Assembly (NCBI RefSeq): GCF_900109705.1
Contig: NZ_FOAI01000003.1
Location: 186,001-250,000, forward strand
DNA: 64,000 bases
Source of the DNA: Roseivivax marinus
Lineage (GTDB): Bacteria > Pseudomonadota > Alphaproteobacteria > Rhodobacterales > Rhodobacteraceae
Reading direction: 5' to 3'
In this document: positions 9,615-19,716 of the stretch, one piece after another
Position numbering within the stretch: the first letter of the stretch is position 1
Layout: each line of letters opens with the position of its first letter
Notes under the pieces: generated by a model
The model's database searches: none
Seen by the model: the letters and a program-made list of their open reading frames with translations, nothing else
Told to the model about the DNA's origin: nothing
Translations under genes and position numbers: made by a program

Positions 9615-10100
9615 ATGACTGAAGTGACGATGAACGTGAACGGCCGCAAGGTGACGCGCAGCGTGCGTGGCAACGAGCTCCTCGTGGAGTTCCTGCGCGA
9701 GCAGCTGCGCCTGACCGGCACCCACGTGGGCTGCGACACCAGCCAGTGCGGCGCATGCTGCGTTCACGTGAACGGAGAGCTCGTGAAGGCCTGCACCATG
9801 TTCGCGGCCGAGGCCGACGGCGCCGAGGTGGCGACGATCGAGGGTCAGGCCAACGCGGACGGCTCGCTCAACGTGATCCAGCAGGCCTTCCAGGACTACC
9901 ACGGGCTGCAGTGCGGCTTCTGCACGCCGGGCATGGTGATGTCGGCGGCCTCGCTGCTCAAGGACAACCCCAAGCCCACCGAGGAGGAGATCCGTCACCA
10001 CCTGCAGGGCAACATCTGCCGGTGCACCGGATACCACAATATCGTCCGCGCGATCATGGCCGCGTCCGGGCAGGAGACGCCGGCGGTCGCGGCCGAGTGA
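9615..10100 (+). CDS. coxS: Molybdenum hydroxylase small [2Fe-2S] subunit (CoxS-like)
   Basis: A 161-residue iron-sulfur subunit. The N-terminal ferredoxin-type cluster is [15 protein letters not shown] plus a cysteine in LVKAC (residues 40, 45, 48, 60). The second cluster is bound by CGFCTPGM near residue 100 and CRCTGYHN near 135. It passes electrons from the molybdenum centre of the large subunit to FAD on the medium subunit. It has GGGAGGA before the start and lies between coxG and coxL on one transcript. Confidence 0.95.
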   Translation: MTEVTMNVNGRKVTRSVRGNELLVEFLREQLRLTGTHVGCDTSQCGACCVHVNGELVKACTMFAAEADGAEVATIEGQANADGSLNVIQQAFQDYHGLQCGFCTPGMVMSAASLLKDNPKPTEEEIRHHLQGNICRCTGYHNIVRAIMAASGQETPAVAAE

Positions 10101-10233
10101 CGCCGACGCCCGCGGGAGACGCGCCAAGCGGCGCGACCGCGGGCCGGGGAGAGTAGGGGGCGCGCCCGCGCGGCGCGCCGGAGAGGACCAAGGCATCGGG
10201 CGGACATGGCGCCGCCACCCAGGGAGGATCGAC

Positions 10234-12600
10234 ATGCCGAAGGATCATGGCATCGGAGCCAGCAGCAAGCGCCGGGAGGACGTGCGCTTTCTCACCGGCA
10301 CCGGCAACTACACCGACGACATCAACGTCTACGGGCAGGCCTACGTTGCCTTCGTCCGCTCGGACGTGGCGCACGGGCGGATCAAGTCCGTGGACACCGC
10401 GGAGGCCGCGGCCATGCCGGGCGTCCTGCGCGTCTTCACCGGCTCGGACTTCGAGGGCGTGGGGTCGATCCCCTGCGGCTGGCAGGTCACAGACCGGCAC
10501 GGCGAGCCGATGAAGGAGCCCGCGCACCCGGTGCTCGCGCATGGCAAGGTGCGCCACGTGGGCGACCCGATCGCCGCGGTGGTGGCCGAGACGCTTCAGG
10601 AAGCGCGCGACGCCGCCGAGGCGGTGATGGCCGACATCGAAGAGCTGCCGGCCGTGGTCGACATGAAGGCCGCCGTGGCCTCGTCCGACACGCTGGTGCA
10701 CGACGATATCGGCACCAACCTCTGTTACGACTGGGGCTTCGTCGAGGACAACCGCGAGGCCGTGGACAAGGCGATCTCGGAGGCGGCGCACGTCACCACG
10801 CTCGAGCTGGTGAACAACCGTCTGGTGGCCAACCCGATGGAGCCGCGCGTGGCCGTGGGCAGCTACGAGGCGGCGGGCGACATGTCGACGCTCTACACCA
10901 CCTCGCAGAACCCGCACGTAATCCGGCTGCTGATGGGCGCCTTCGTCCTCGGCATCCCCGAGCACAAGTTGCGGGTCGTGGCGCCGGACGTGGGCGGTGG
11001 CTTCGGCACCAAGATCTTCCACTATGCCGAGGAGGCGTTCTGCACCTTCGCCGCGCGCGCCCTGAAGCGTCCGGTGAAGTGGACGTCGACGCGGTCCGAG
11101 GCGTTCATGTCGGACGCGCACGGGCGTGACCATGTGACCAAGATCGAGCTCGCGCTGGACAAGGATCACAACTTCACCGCGCTCAGGACCGAGACTTACG
11201 CCAACATGGGTGCGTACCTGTCGACCTTCGCGCCGTCGGTGCCGACATGGCTGCACGGAACGCTGATGGCGGGCAACTACAAGACGCCGCTGATCTACGT
11301 GAACGTGAAGGCGGTGTTCACAAACACCGTCCCCGTCGACGCCTATCGCGGCGCCGGACGGCCCGAGGCGACGTTCCAGCTGGAGCGCGTCGTGGACAAG
11401 GCCGCCCGCGAGCTGGGCGTCGATCCGATCGAGTTGCGGCGCAAGAACTTCATCACCGAGTTCCCCTACGCCACGCCGGTCGCGGTGGAGTACGACACCG
11501 GCGATTACAACGCGACGATGGACAAGCTGATCGAGATCGCGGACCTGGCTAACTTCGAGACCCGCCGCAAGGAGAGCGAGGGCCGCGGCAAGCTGCGGGG
11601 CCTCGGCATCAACAGCTACATCGAGGCCTGCGGCATCGCGCCGTCGAACCTCGTGGGTCAGCTGGGCGCGCGCGCGGGGCTTTACGAAAGCGCGACGGTG
11701 CGGGTGAACGCCACCGGCTCGATCAGCGTGATGACCGGCAGCCACAGCCACGGCCAAGGGCACGAGACCGCCTTTCCGCAGGTGGTGGCCGAGATGCTCG
11801 GCATCCCCGAGGACATGGTCGAGATCGTCCATGGCGACACCGCCAACACGCCGATGGGCATGGGCACCTACGGGTCGCGCAGCCTTGCGGTCGGCGGATC
11901 GGCGATGGTGCGGGCAACCGAAAAGATCATCAACAAGGCCAAGAAGATCGCGGCGCACCTGCTCGAAGCCTCCGAGGCCGACATCGAGCTGAAGGACGGC
12001 GCGTTCTCGGTCGCGGGCACCGACAAGTCGGTGGCTTGGGGCGACGTGACGCTGGCGGCCTACGTGCCCCACAACTACCCGCTCGAGGATATCGAGCCGG
12101 GTCTGGAGGAGACGGCGTTCTATGACCCGTCGAACTTCACCTACCCCTCGGGCGCCTATTGCTGCGAGGTCGAGGTCGACCCCGACACCGGCAAGGTCGA
12201 TGTGGTGGCCTTCGCCGCGGCGGACGATTTCGGCAACGTGGTGAACCCGATGATCGTCGAGGGCCAGGTCCACGGCGGCGTCGCGCAGGGCATCGGGCAG
12301 GCGCTGCTCGAGAACTGCGCCTACGACGAGACCGGGCAGCTGCTGTCGGCCTCGTACATGGACTACGCGATGCCGCGCGCGGACAACGTGCCGATGGTGA
12401 CCGTGGACCATTCCTGCCAGACGCCGTGCACCCACAACCCGCTGGGGGTGAAGGGCTGCGGCGAGGCCGGGGCGATCGGCTCGCCGCCGGCGGTGATCAA
12501 CGCGGTCATCGACGCGCTGCAGTCGGGCGGTCACACCCACGTCACGCATATCGACATGCCCGCGACGCCGAACCGCGTCTGGGCCGCGATGCAGGGCTGA
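10234..12600 (+). CDS. Molybdenum hydroxylase large subunit, form II CoxL-like
   Basis: A 788-residue xanthine-oxidase-family subunit that binds Mo-molybdopterin cytosine dinucleotide. It shows the typical blocks [18 protein letters not shown] at the N-terminus, DVGGGFGTK near residue 250, [15 protein letters not shown] near 500 and the C-terminal [12 protein letters not shown] with the catalytic glutamate. The active-site loop reads AYRGAGR at residues 370-376. Form I CO dehydrogenases instead have AYxCSFR with the copper-binding cysteine. This is therefore form II, whose physiological substrate is mostly unknown; a true CO oxidiser is unlikely. Genes coxD, coxE and coxF are absent here. Confidence 0.92.
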   Translation: MPKDHGIGASSKRREDVRFLTGTGNYTDDINVYGQAYVAFVRSDVAHGRIKSVDTAEAAAMPGVLRVFTGSDFEGVGSIPCGWQVTDRHGEPMKEPAHPVLAHGKVRHVGDPIAAVVAETLQEARDAAEAVMADIEELPAVVDMKAAVASSDTLVHDDIGTNLCYDWGFVEDNREAVDKAISEAAHVTTLELVNNRLVANPMEPRVAVGSYEAAGDMSTLYTTSQNPHVIRLLMGAFVLGIPEHKLRVVAPDVGGGFGTKIFHYAEEAFCTFAARALKRPVKWTSTRSEAFMSDAHGRDHVTKIELALDKDHNFTALRTETYANMGAYLSTFAPSVPTWLHGTLMAGNYKTPLIYVNVKAVFTNTVPVDAYRGAGRPEATFQLERVVDKAARELGVDPIELRRKNFITEFPYATPVAVEYDTGDYNATMDKLIEIADLANFETRRKESEGRGKLRGLGINSYIEACGIAPSNLVGQLGARAGLYESATVRVNATGSISVMTGSHSHGQGHETAFPQVVAEMLGIPEDMVEIVHGDTANTPMGMGTYGSRSLAVGGSAMVRATEKIINKAKKIAAHLLEASEADIELKDGAFSVAGTDKSVAWGDVTLAAYVPHNYPLEDIEPGLEETAFYDPSNFTYPSGAYCCEVEVDPDTGKVDVVAFAAADDFGNVVNPMIVEGQVHGGVAQGIGQALLENCAYDETGQLLSASYMDYAMPRADNVPMVTVDHSCQTPCTHNPLGVKGCGEAGAIGSPPAVINAVIDALQSGGHTHVTHIDMPATPNRVWAAMQG

Positions 12601-12614
12601 ACCAGAAGGGCGGA

Positions 12615-12663
12615 CCGGGGGCGCTGCCCCCGGGCCCCGGGATATTTTTGCCAGGAAGAAGGG
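12615..12663 (+). repeat. Dispersed intergenic hairpin repeat, copy 2
   Basis: CCGGGGG-CGCTG-CCCCCGG (12615-12633) is a perfect 7-bp hairpin with the CGCTG loop, followed by CCCCGGGATATTTTTG and GGAAGAAGGG. It lies between the coxL-like and coxM-like genes, inside what should be one operon. Confidence 0.8.
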
Positions 12664-12702
12664 CGCGCGCCTTTCCTCTTGGCGGTCGAAGGAGACCTGA
12701 GC

Positions 12703-13494
12703 ATGTACGCTTTCGAGATCGAACGCCCGACATCGGTAGCCGACGCCGTGTCGGCGCTGAGCGCGGACGAGGCGCAGCCGCTGGGCGGCGGGCAGACACT
12801 GATCCCGACGCTCAAGCAGCGGCTGGCGATGCCGTCGAAGCTGGTGAGCCTCGCGGGCATCGAGGAGATGAAATACGTGCGCCGCGACGGCGACGTTCTG
12901 GTGATCGGCGGCGGCACGACCCACGGGCGGATCGCGCGCGAGGCGGCAGAGCACTTTCCGGGACTGGCGGCACTGGCCGGCAAGATCGGCGACCCGGCGG
13001 TGCGCAACCGCGGCACCATCGGCGGCTCGATCGCCAATAACGATCCCTCGGCCTGCTACCCGTCGGCGGCGATGGCCTGCGGCGCGACCATCGTCACCAA
13101 CAGCCGCGAGATCGCGGCCGACGACTATTTCCAGGGCATGTTCACCACGGCGCTGGAAGAGGGCGAGATCGTCACCGAGGTGCGCTTCCCGATTCCCGAG
13201 AAGTCGGCCTACATGAAGTTCGAGCAGATCGCATCGCGCTTCCCGCTAGTGGGGGTCTTCGTCGCGAAGTTCTCCGACCGGGTGGGCGTGGGCGTCACCG
13301 GCGCATCGAACGACGGCGTGTTCCGCTGGACCGAGGCCGAAGAGGCGCTGGCCGGAAACTTCTCGGCCGATGCTCTTTCGGGCGTCACCGCGCCGCCGGC
13401 CTCGGACATGATCGCCGACTTGCACGGAACGGCCGAATACCGGGCGCACCTCATCCCCGTGATGACCAGGCGCGGCGTCGCGGCGGCCGCCTGA
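12703..13494 (+). CDS. coxM: Molybdenum hydroxylase FAD-binding subunit (CoxM-like)
   Basis: A 263-residue flavoprotein starting MYAFEIERPTSVADAV. FAD-binding motifs are LGGGQTLIP near residue 29 and TIGGSIANNDPSACYP near 105. It takes electrons from the iron-sulfur subunit and passes them to a quinone or other acceptor. ATG 12703 follows GAAGGAGA. It lies about 100 bases after the large subunit with an intergenic repeat between, and a strong hairpin ends the cluster. The order G-S-L-M differs from the M-S-L order of classical CO dehydrogenase operons. Confidence 0.93.
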   Translation: MYAFEIERPTSVADAVSALSADEAQPLGGGQTLIPTLKQRLAMPSKLVSLAGIEEMKYVRRDGDVLVIGGGTTHGRIAREAAEHFPGLAALAGKIGDPAVRNRGTIGGSIANNDPSACYPSAAMACGATIVTNSREIAADDYFQGMFTTALEEGEIVTEVRFPIPEKSAYMKFEQIASRFPLVGVFVAKFSDRVGVGVTGASNDGVFRWTEAEEALAGNFSADALSGVTAPPASDMIADLHGTAEYRAHLIPVMTRRGVAAAA

Positions 13495-13505
13495 GCGCGG
13501 TTGAG

Positions 13506-13532
13506 GGGCGGCGCGGGGTGCCCGCGCCGCCC
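13506..13532. terminator. Bidirectional hairpin between convergent genes
   Basis: A perfect 12-bp GC-only stem (13506-13517 with 13521-13532) closes a three-base loop. It occupies nearly the whole 43-base gap between the stop of coxM and the stop of the convergent ATPase gene, and can act for both strands. No long T run follows on either side. Confidence 0.6.
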
Positions 13533-13537
13533 TTCGA

Positions 13538-14077
13538 TCACGAGACTCGCGCCAGCACGAAGTCGGCGCGGTCCTCCACGTCTGATTTCGGCAACTCGAC
13601 CGGCCGGTAGCCCAACGAGGGATAGCTTGCCGCCAACCGGTCGGCTTCGGCCGCAGCCTCGGTGATGTCGTGGCGCCGCTCTGGCGTCTGTTCGTAGATG
13701 TCGGGCCAGGGCGGCGCGAACAGCACCGTGGGCGCGTAGGGATGCGCGCGCACCAGCGTCTCGAGGAACGGACCACCGCTCGCATGGGCGTGGGCCACCA
13801 GCGCGTCGATCAGGCCGCGGTCGAAGAAGACCGGCCCGTCGAGATCGCGCGCCTTTTCGTAGTCGTCCACCGCCAGCCGGATCGCGGCCTGCGCGAACCC
13901 CACGGGGTCGTCCCACGGCGTCGCCGCGCCGCCTTCGACAAGGCGGCGGCCGGGCTCGGGCACGGTGGCGAAGCCGCGCCGGGCCAGTTCGGCCACAAGC
14001 GCGGATTTCCCCGCCCCCGACGCGCCGGTGATCACGAAGAAGCGCCGGTGCGGGGCGGCGTCGCGGTCCTGCGGCAT
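13538..14077 (-). CDS. P-loop ATPase of the AAA_28/NadR-like type
   Basis: A 179-residue nucleotide-binding protein starting MPQDRDAAPHRRFFVITG. Walker A is GASGAGKSALVAEL near residue 19, an acidic FFDRGLIDAL near residue 83 resembles the kinase-type Walker B/lid of this group, and a histidine/glutamate-rich C-terminal part (ERRHDITEAAAEADRL) follows. The family includes small nucleotide kinases and unexplained ATPases. Its start overlaps the stop of a DUF2252 gene by one base (TGATG), so the two are translationally coupled and probably act on the same process. The substrate is unknown. Confidence 0.75.
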   Translation of the reverse strand: MPQDRDAAPHRRFFVITGASGAGKSALVAELARRGFATVPEPGRRLVEGGAATPWDDPVGFAQAAIRLAVDDYEKARDLDGPVFFDRGLIDALVAHAHASGGPFLETLVRAHPYAPTVLFAPPWPDIYEQTPERRHDITEAAAEADRLAASYPSLGYRPVELPKSDVEDRADFVLARVS

Positions 14078-15570
14078 CAGCGGTAGAGCTTCAGCGTCAT
14101 GTCGAAGGCGCCGAGCTTCCAGTCCTTGCGGTAGAAGTCGTGGTCGCGGCGCAGGCGCTCCACCGCTTCCTCGGCGAAGTTCAGGATGTCCTCGAAGAAC
14201 AGTTCCTGCGGCTCCATCGCCTCGACGATGCGCGGCTCGATCCGGTAGTCGAGCTGGCCCGCATCGTCCGAGCGCGCGTGTGCCTGCGCAAGGGCCATGC
14301 CGCAGGCGCGGGCATATTGCTTCCACGACTTCTTCGAGAGGTCGTCGAGGTCGATATCGTTGCGGAACGGTGCCCGCTCGCGGGACATGAAGCTCATCCC
14401 GTCGATCTCGGCCGCGCCGTAGAACACGTCGCCCGCGGCGAGATGCACCGCCTGTCCGTGGGCGATGCGGTCGCCCTTGTCACCGGCGTCGAAGTCGTTT
14501 TCGGGCACAAGTCCCGCGAGCGCCGACCGGCGGGCGCGCTTGAACTCGATGATGAGGTCGTCGGTCGCGTCCTCGCTCGGGCCCTCGAGCAGGACGTAGT
14601 AGCGCGCGAGGCCCAGCGACGCAGTGCCTTGGCCGTGCCGGATCGCCACGTCCTTGACCTTGAGAGAGCCGACGCGGGGGGTGTCGGTCACCCTGTTTGT
14701 CTTGGCGAGCTTGTCGATGTGGCCTTGGAATTCCTCGACGCGGCTGGACACGGGCGTCAGCTCGTCATTCGCCCGGAAGCCGCGGCCGGACTCGTTCAGG
14801 TAGCGCTTCCACAGCCACTTCTTCCGACCCTTGCGCGAGCGCTTGAACAGCTCCTTGATGACGTCGGGCGCGTTGTCGGGTCGCATCTGCTCGCGCGATT
14901 CGGTGTCGTTGCGGGCATAGAACGAAATGCCGTCGCGGTATCCTTTCAGGAACTTGCACGCGATCTTCAGCTGCTTCTTGCGGTCCATGCCGCCTTCTTC
15001 CTCGATCGCAAGGAGGAAGCCTGTGGCGCCACGCTTGAGGTCCCATGTGAACGGCGCGTAGAGCACGTCGTCGAAATCGTTGACCCCGAAGATCGGCACG
15101 TTGTCGGCGTTGGGCATGACGCCGAAATTCTCGGGGTGCACGTCGCCGAGGGCCAGAACGGTGGGCATCCTGGCGTCATCGCCGGCCATGTCGCGGTGGA
15201 ACAGCAGCGAGGTCCCGCGAAAGAACGAGAACAGCGACCCCGCAAGCTTGTAAAACTTCTCCTCTGCGCCCTCCGCCTTCTGGTCGATGCGGAAGGCATG
15301 GTCCTCGATGATCGTCTTGCGAACGTGGATGCGCCGGGCATGGCCGGTCAGCTTGTCCGGGCGCATGACGCAAGCGTTGCTGGCGTAGAGTTGTGCGAGT
15401 TCGCTGAATTCGTCGACCCGGTCGCCGAGGCGCTGCACGGGGGTGAACTGGCTCTCGTCGGGGCCGTCGGTCCCCTTCGATGCGTTGGATCTCGACGACC
15501 TGGACGCCGCGGATTTTGCGGAGGAGGAAGTCTTGCCGTTCGAATTCGACTTGGTCTTGGCCTCGGCCAT
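14077..15570 (-). CDS. DUF2252 family protein (kinase-like fold)
   Basis: A 497-residue cytosolic protein. An N-terminal low-complexity Ser/Lys/Ala segment (residues about 2-40) precedes the DUF2252 domain, which has LGDVHPENFGVM near residue 168 and VNDFDDVLYAPFTWDLKR near 188. These resemble the catalytic HGDxHxxN and DFD motifs of aminoglycoside-phosphotransferase-like kinases. No biochemical role is established that I know of. The start MAEAKTKS at 15570 has AAAGGG upstream. It is coupled to the P-loop ATPase gene downstream and divergent from an FAH-family hydrolase. Confidence 0.85.
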   Translation of the reverse strand: MAEAKTKSNSNGKTSSSAKSAASRSSRSNASKGTDGPDESQFTPVQRLGDRVDEFSELAQLYASNACVMRPDKLTGHARRIHVRKTIIEDHAFRIDQKAEGAEEKFYKLAGSLFSFFRGTSLLFHRDMAGDDARMPTVLALGDVHPENFGVMPNADNVPIFGVNDFDDVLYAPFTWDLKRGATGFLLAIEEEGGMDRKKQLKIACKFLKGYRDGISFYARNDTESREQMRPDNAPDVIKELFKRSRKGRKKWLWKRYLNESGRGFRANDELTPVSSRVEEFQGHIDKLAKTNRVTDTPRVGSLKVKDVAIRHGQGTASLGLARYYVLLEGPSEDATDDLIIEFKRARRSALAGLVPENDFDAGDKGDRIAHGQAVHLAAGDVFYGAAEIDGMSFMSRERAPFRNDIDLDDLSKKSWKQYARACGMALAQAHARSDDAGQLDYRIEPRIVEAMEPQELFFEDILNFAEEAVERLRRDHDFYRKDWKLGAFDMTLKLYR

Positions 15571-15710
15571 GAGCGTCCCTTTCCAGTGTTCTCGTTCTTG
15601 CGGGCTTGGGCCATGAAACGCGATGCGCCGACGGACGTTCCGGTGCCGGGGCTTTTCATTCCGGCCGTGGCGGGCCACGTTGGGCGCGGTCCCGACGGGA
15701 GATTGCACAC

Positions 15711-16400
15711 ATGGACACCTTTTTCGAACCTCGGCCGCAGCCGGCGCTCGCGGTCGCAGGCGCGGCGCGGCTCTACCCGGTTGGGCGGATCTTCTGCATC
15801 GGGCGCAACTATGCCGCCCATGCCGCCGAAATGGGCAACGAGGTGGACCGGGAGCGGCCGTTCTTCTTCACCAAGTCCAGCCACCACCTTGCGGCCTCGG
15901 GAACGCTCCTGCCTTATCCGCAGGGCACCGAGGACCTGCACCACGAGGTCGAGCTGGTGGTGGCACTCGGCTCCGAGCTGCGCGACGCCGGTCCCGAAGA
16001 TGCCGCGGCGGCCGTGTTCGGATACGGTGTCGGCCTGGACCTGACACGCCGCGACCTGCAGGCCCGCGCGAAGGAGCGGCGCCATCCCTGGGACGCGGCC
16101 AAGGACGTGGAAGGGTCCGCGGTGATCGGGTCGCTGACCCGCGCGGAGGACGCAGGGAGCCTCGAAGGGGCGAGCATTCGGCTCGAGGTCAACGGCGAGG
16201 TCCGGCAGGACGGCGCGCTGGCGGACATGATCTGGTCGGTGCCCGAACTTCTGGCCTACCTTTCGACCCTCTACACGCTGGCGCCCGGCGACCTGGTGAT
16301 GACCGGCACGCCGTCGGGCGTCGGACCGCTGGCCCCCGGGGACGTTGCGGTGGGCACCGTCGACGGGCTGAGCACGGTGCAGGTCACGGTGTCGGGGTGA
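15711..16400 (+). CDS. Fumarylacetoacetate hydrolase family protein
   Basis: A 229-residue enzyme with the FAH fold: IFCIGRNYAAHAAEMGNE near residue 26, the metal-binding pair in DLHHEVELVVALG near residue 79, a DLTRRDLQ block and VMTGTPSGVGPLAPGD near the C-terminus. Short members include acylpyruvases, oxaloacetate decarboxylases and ring-cleavage product hydrolases; the sequence alone does not decide. Homologues in this order are often called fumarylpyruvate hydrolase. It is divergent from DUF2252 and is followed by a convergent tRNA gene. Confidence 0.88.
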   Translation: MDTFFEPRPQPALAVAGAARLYPVGRIFCIGRNYAAHAAEMGNEVDRERPFFFTKSSHHLAASGTLLPYPQGTEDLHHEVELVVALGSELRDAGPEDAAAAVFGYGVGLDLTRRDLQARAKERRHPWDAAKDVEGSAVIGSLTRAEDAGSLEGASIRLEVNGEVRQDGALADMIWSVPELLAYLSTLYTLAPGDLVMTGTPSGVGPLAPGDVAVGTVDGLSTVQVTVSG

Positions 16401-16426
16401 AGTGCGCCGGGGCGAAGGCGCGATCC

Positions 16427-16503
16427 TGGTAGGCCCGGCAGGACTTGAACCCGCAACCAAAGCGTTATGAGCGCTCTGCTCTAACCAATTGAGCTACAGG
16501 CCC
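16427..16503 (-). tRNA. tRNA with CAT anticodon (Ile2 or elongator Met)
   Basis: A 77-base cloverleaf on the minus strand with encoded CCA. The acceptor is GGGCCTG/CGGGCCT (G1-U72 and one further wobble), the D-arm starts TAGCTC, the anticodon stem GAGCG/CGCTT holds the loop CTCATAA, and the T-arm is GCGGG-TTCAAGT-CCTGC. The anticodon is CAT. The paired first base and the lack of a GGG anticodon stem exclude initiator tRNA. The GGTTCAAGTCC T-arm resembles the lysidine-modified Ile2 tRNA more than elongator Met, so I lean to tRNA-Ile(CAT), but this is unsettled. Confidence 0.93.
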
Positions 16504-16632
16504 CCAGGGTGCGGGCATGTTGCAGTCCGTGCGCGCCTCGTCAAGGGCGGGACCGGCGTGCGGCGCAACGGCATTGCCGAGCGGCGTGAAACGCTTTACC
16601 CGCGCAGCGAACACCAGCGCGGGGAGCGAGAG

Positions 16633-17675
<1,043 letters not shown>

Positions 17676-17679
<4 letters not shown>

Positions 17680-18263
17680 CGCGCGTCGCCATCCTGATCT
17701 CGGGCGGCGGGTCGAACATGGTGACGCTGGCAGACAGCATGACCGGCGACCACCCGGCGCGGCCCTGCCTGGTCCTCGCGAACGATCCGCAGGCCGGCGG
17801 TCTGGCCAAGGCCGCGGCACGGGGCATCCCGACGGAGACGGTCGACCACCGCCCCTATCGCGGCGACCGTCCGGGCTTCGAGGCCGAACTGACCAGTCGG
17901 CTCGAGGCGGCGGCGCCCGACGTCATCTGCCTCGCGGGCTTCATGCGTATTCTCACCGCCGACTTCGTGACGCGGTGGGCGGGCCGGATGCTCAACATCC
18001 ATCCCTCGCTCCTGCCGAAATACCGCGGCCTCGACACTCATGCGCGCGCCATCGCGGCCGGCGATGCCGAGCATGGCTGCTCGGTCCATCTGGTCACGCC
18101 CGAACTCGACGACGGTCCGATCCTCGGCCAGGCGCGGGTGCCGGTCGAGGCCGACGACACGCCCGAAACCCTTGCCGCTCGGGTGCTGGTGCAGGAGCAC
18201 CGGCTCTACCCGGCGGTCCTGCGCCGCTTCGTCGAGGGCAGGCGTGACCGGCTGGACCTCTGA
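17676..18263 (+). CDS. purN: Phosphoribosylglycinamide formyltransferase
   Basis: Transfers the formyl group of 10-formyltetrahydrofolate to GAR in purine synthesis (195 residues). Visible motifs are ISGGGSNM at residue 8 for phosphate binding, [18 protein letters not shown] near residue 105 with the catalytic Asn and His, and the catalytic Asp in [12 protein letters not shown]. It overlaps purM by ATGA, so purM and purN are one operon, as in E. coli. Confidence 0.97.
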
Positions 18264-18363
18264 CCCCGCCGACCGGGCGGTGGTCTCGCCAAAGTCCGGC
18301 TTTGCACGCCCGACCGCGATCCGCTACGGTCGCCCAACCTTCTCCGCACCTCAACGGGACGCG

Positions 18364-19524
18364 ATGCACACGATCACCACCACCGAAGATCTTCGCGCGT
18401 TCTGCGAGCGCGCCCAAGGCCAGCCCTACGTCACCGTCGATACCGAGTTCCTGCGCGAGCGGACCTACTATTCCAAGCTCTGCCTGATCCAGCTCGCGCT
18501 GCCGTCGCGGGGCGAGGACGACGCGGTGCTGGTCGACCCGATCGAGGGCGCGGAGATGTCGCTCGAGCCGCTGATGGAGCTCTTCCGTGACACCTCGGTG
18601 GTCAAGGTCTTCCACGCCGCCCGGCAGGACCTCGAGATCTTCTACGTCGATCACGGCGTGATCCCGGACCCGCTCTTCGACACGCAGGTCGCGGCGATGG
18701 TCTGCGGCTTCGGCGAACAGGTGGGCTACGAGACGCTGGTCAAGCGCATCGCCAAGGCGCAGCTCGACAAGTCGTCGCGCTTCACCGACTGGTCGCGCCG
18801 GCCGCTGTCGGACGCGCAGAAGACATACGCGCTCGCGGACGTCACGCACCTGCGCGACATCTACGAGTATCTGGACCGGCGCCTGCGCGACACGGGGCGC
18901 CACCGCTGGGTGGTCGAGGAGATCGAGACGCTGACCGATCCGGCCACATACACCACGCGCCCCGAGGACGCCTGGCAGCGCATCAAGACGCGCTCGTCGA
19001 GCCCGCGCTTCCTCGCGCTGGTGCAGGAACTCGCGCAGTTCCGCGAATCCTACGCGCAGGAGCGCAACATCCCCCGCAATCGCGTCTTCAAGGACGACGC
19101 GCTGTCCGAGCTCGCCTCGACCAAGCCGCAGACCATGCAGGATCTCGGACGGTCGCGGCTGCTCCTACGCGAGGCGCGCAAGGGCGACATCGCCGAGGGC
19201 ATCCTCGCCGCGGTCAAGCGCGGCATGGACCGGCCCAAGGACCAGCTTCCGCAGGCCGAGCAGGGCCGCGACCGGCAGCACAACAACCCGGCGCTGGCGG
19301 ATCTCCTGCGGGTTCTCCTGAAGGCCAAGACCGAGACCTCGGGCGTCGCGCCCAAGCTGATCGCCAGTGCCTCGGACCTCGACGCCATCGCCTGCGGCGA
19401 CCGCGACCTTCCAGCGATGAAGGGCTGGCGCTACGAGGTCTTCGGCGAGGATGCGATGAAGCTTTGCGAGGGCCGCATCGCGCTGTCGGCCAAGGGGCGG
19501 ACCCTCACGGTCATCGACATCTGA
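18364..19524 (+). CDS. rnd: Ribonuclease D
   Basis: A 3'-5' exoribonuclease for tRNA 3'-end trimming (386 residues). The DEDDy exonuclease residues are seen in VDTEFLRERTYY near residue 21, FHAARQDLEIF near 86 and QKTYALADVTHL near 155. An HRDC domain follows at about 215-295 (FLALVQELAQFRESYAQERN). It starts at ATG 18364, about 100 bases after purN. A GC-rich tetraloop hairpin (19525-19540) begins directly after the stop. Confidence 0.95.
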   Translation: MHTITTTEDLRAFCERAQGQPYVTVDTEFLRERTYYSKLCLIQLALPSRGEDDAVLVDPIEGAEMSLEPLMELFRDTSVVKVFHAARQDLEIFYVDHGVIPDPLFDTQVAAMVCGFGEQVGYETLVKRIAKAQLDKSSRFTDWSRRPLSDAQKTYALADVTHLRDIYEYLDRRLRDTGRHRWVVEEIETLTDPATYTTRPEDAWQRIKTRSSSPRFLALVQELAQFRESYAQERNIPRNRVFKDDALSELASTKPQTMQDLGRSRLLLREARKGDIAEGILAAVKRGMDRPKDQLPQAEQGRDRQHNNPALADLLRVLLKAKTETSGVAPKLIASASDLDAIACGDRDLPAMKGWRYEVFGEDAMKLCEGRIALSAKGRTLTVIDI

Positions 19525-19553
19525 GCGCCCGGTTGGGCGCGGTGTGTACCCGG

Positions 19554-19620
19554 CCCTTCTTCTCGGTCGAAATACTCCGGGAGTGAATTGGCCGAAGGCC
19601 AAGAGAGGGCAGCGCCCTCT
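19554..19620 (-). repeat. Dispersed intergenic hairpin repeat, copy 3 (inverted)
   Basis: Read on the minus strand: AGAGGG-CGCTG-CCCTCT (19620-19604), then an extra small hairpin TTGGCCTTCGGCCAA that the other copies lack, then CTCCCGGAGTATTTCG and GAGAAGAAGGG. It lies between rnd and the convergent lipoprotein gene. Confidence 0.75.
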
Positions 19621-19716
19621 TGCCCCGTCGCCCGTCATCAGGACGCGCCGCGCGTCGAGGCCCGGGCCGCCACCGAAGCAATCACGATCGGAAAAGCGGG
19701 ATCCGCATCCAGCGGC

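Noticed and set aside
10054-12954. 966-residue open frame on the minus strand opposite coxL/coxM
   Set aside because: It is a mirror of the GC-rich codons of coxL, rich in Arg, His and Val, with no domain or start site. It overlaps well-recognised genes fully.
10234-13494. Aerobic carbon monoxide dehydrogenase able to use CO
   Set aside because: The catalytic loop is AYRGAGR (form II); the copper-binding cysteine needed for CO oxidation is absent.
18264-18363. Promoter of rnd in the 100-base gap after purN
   Set aside because: A loose TTTGCAC/TACGGT pair can be drawn, but neither hexamer is close to consensus; rnd may equally be read through from purMN.
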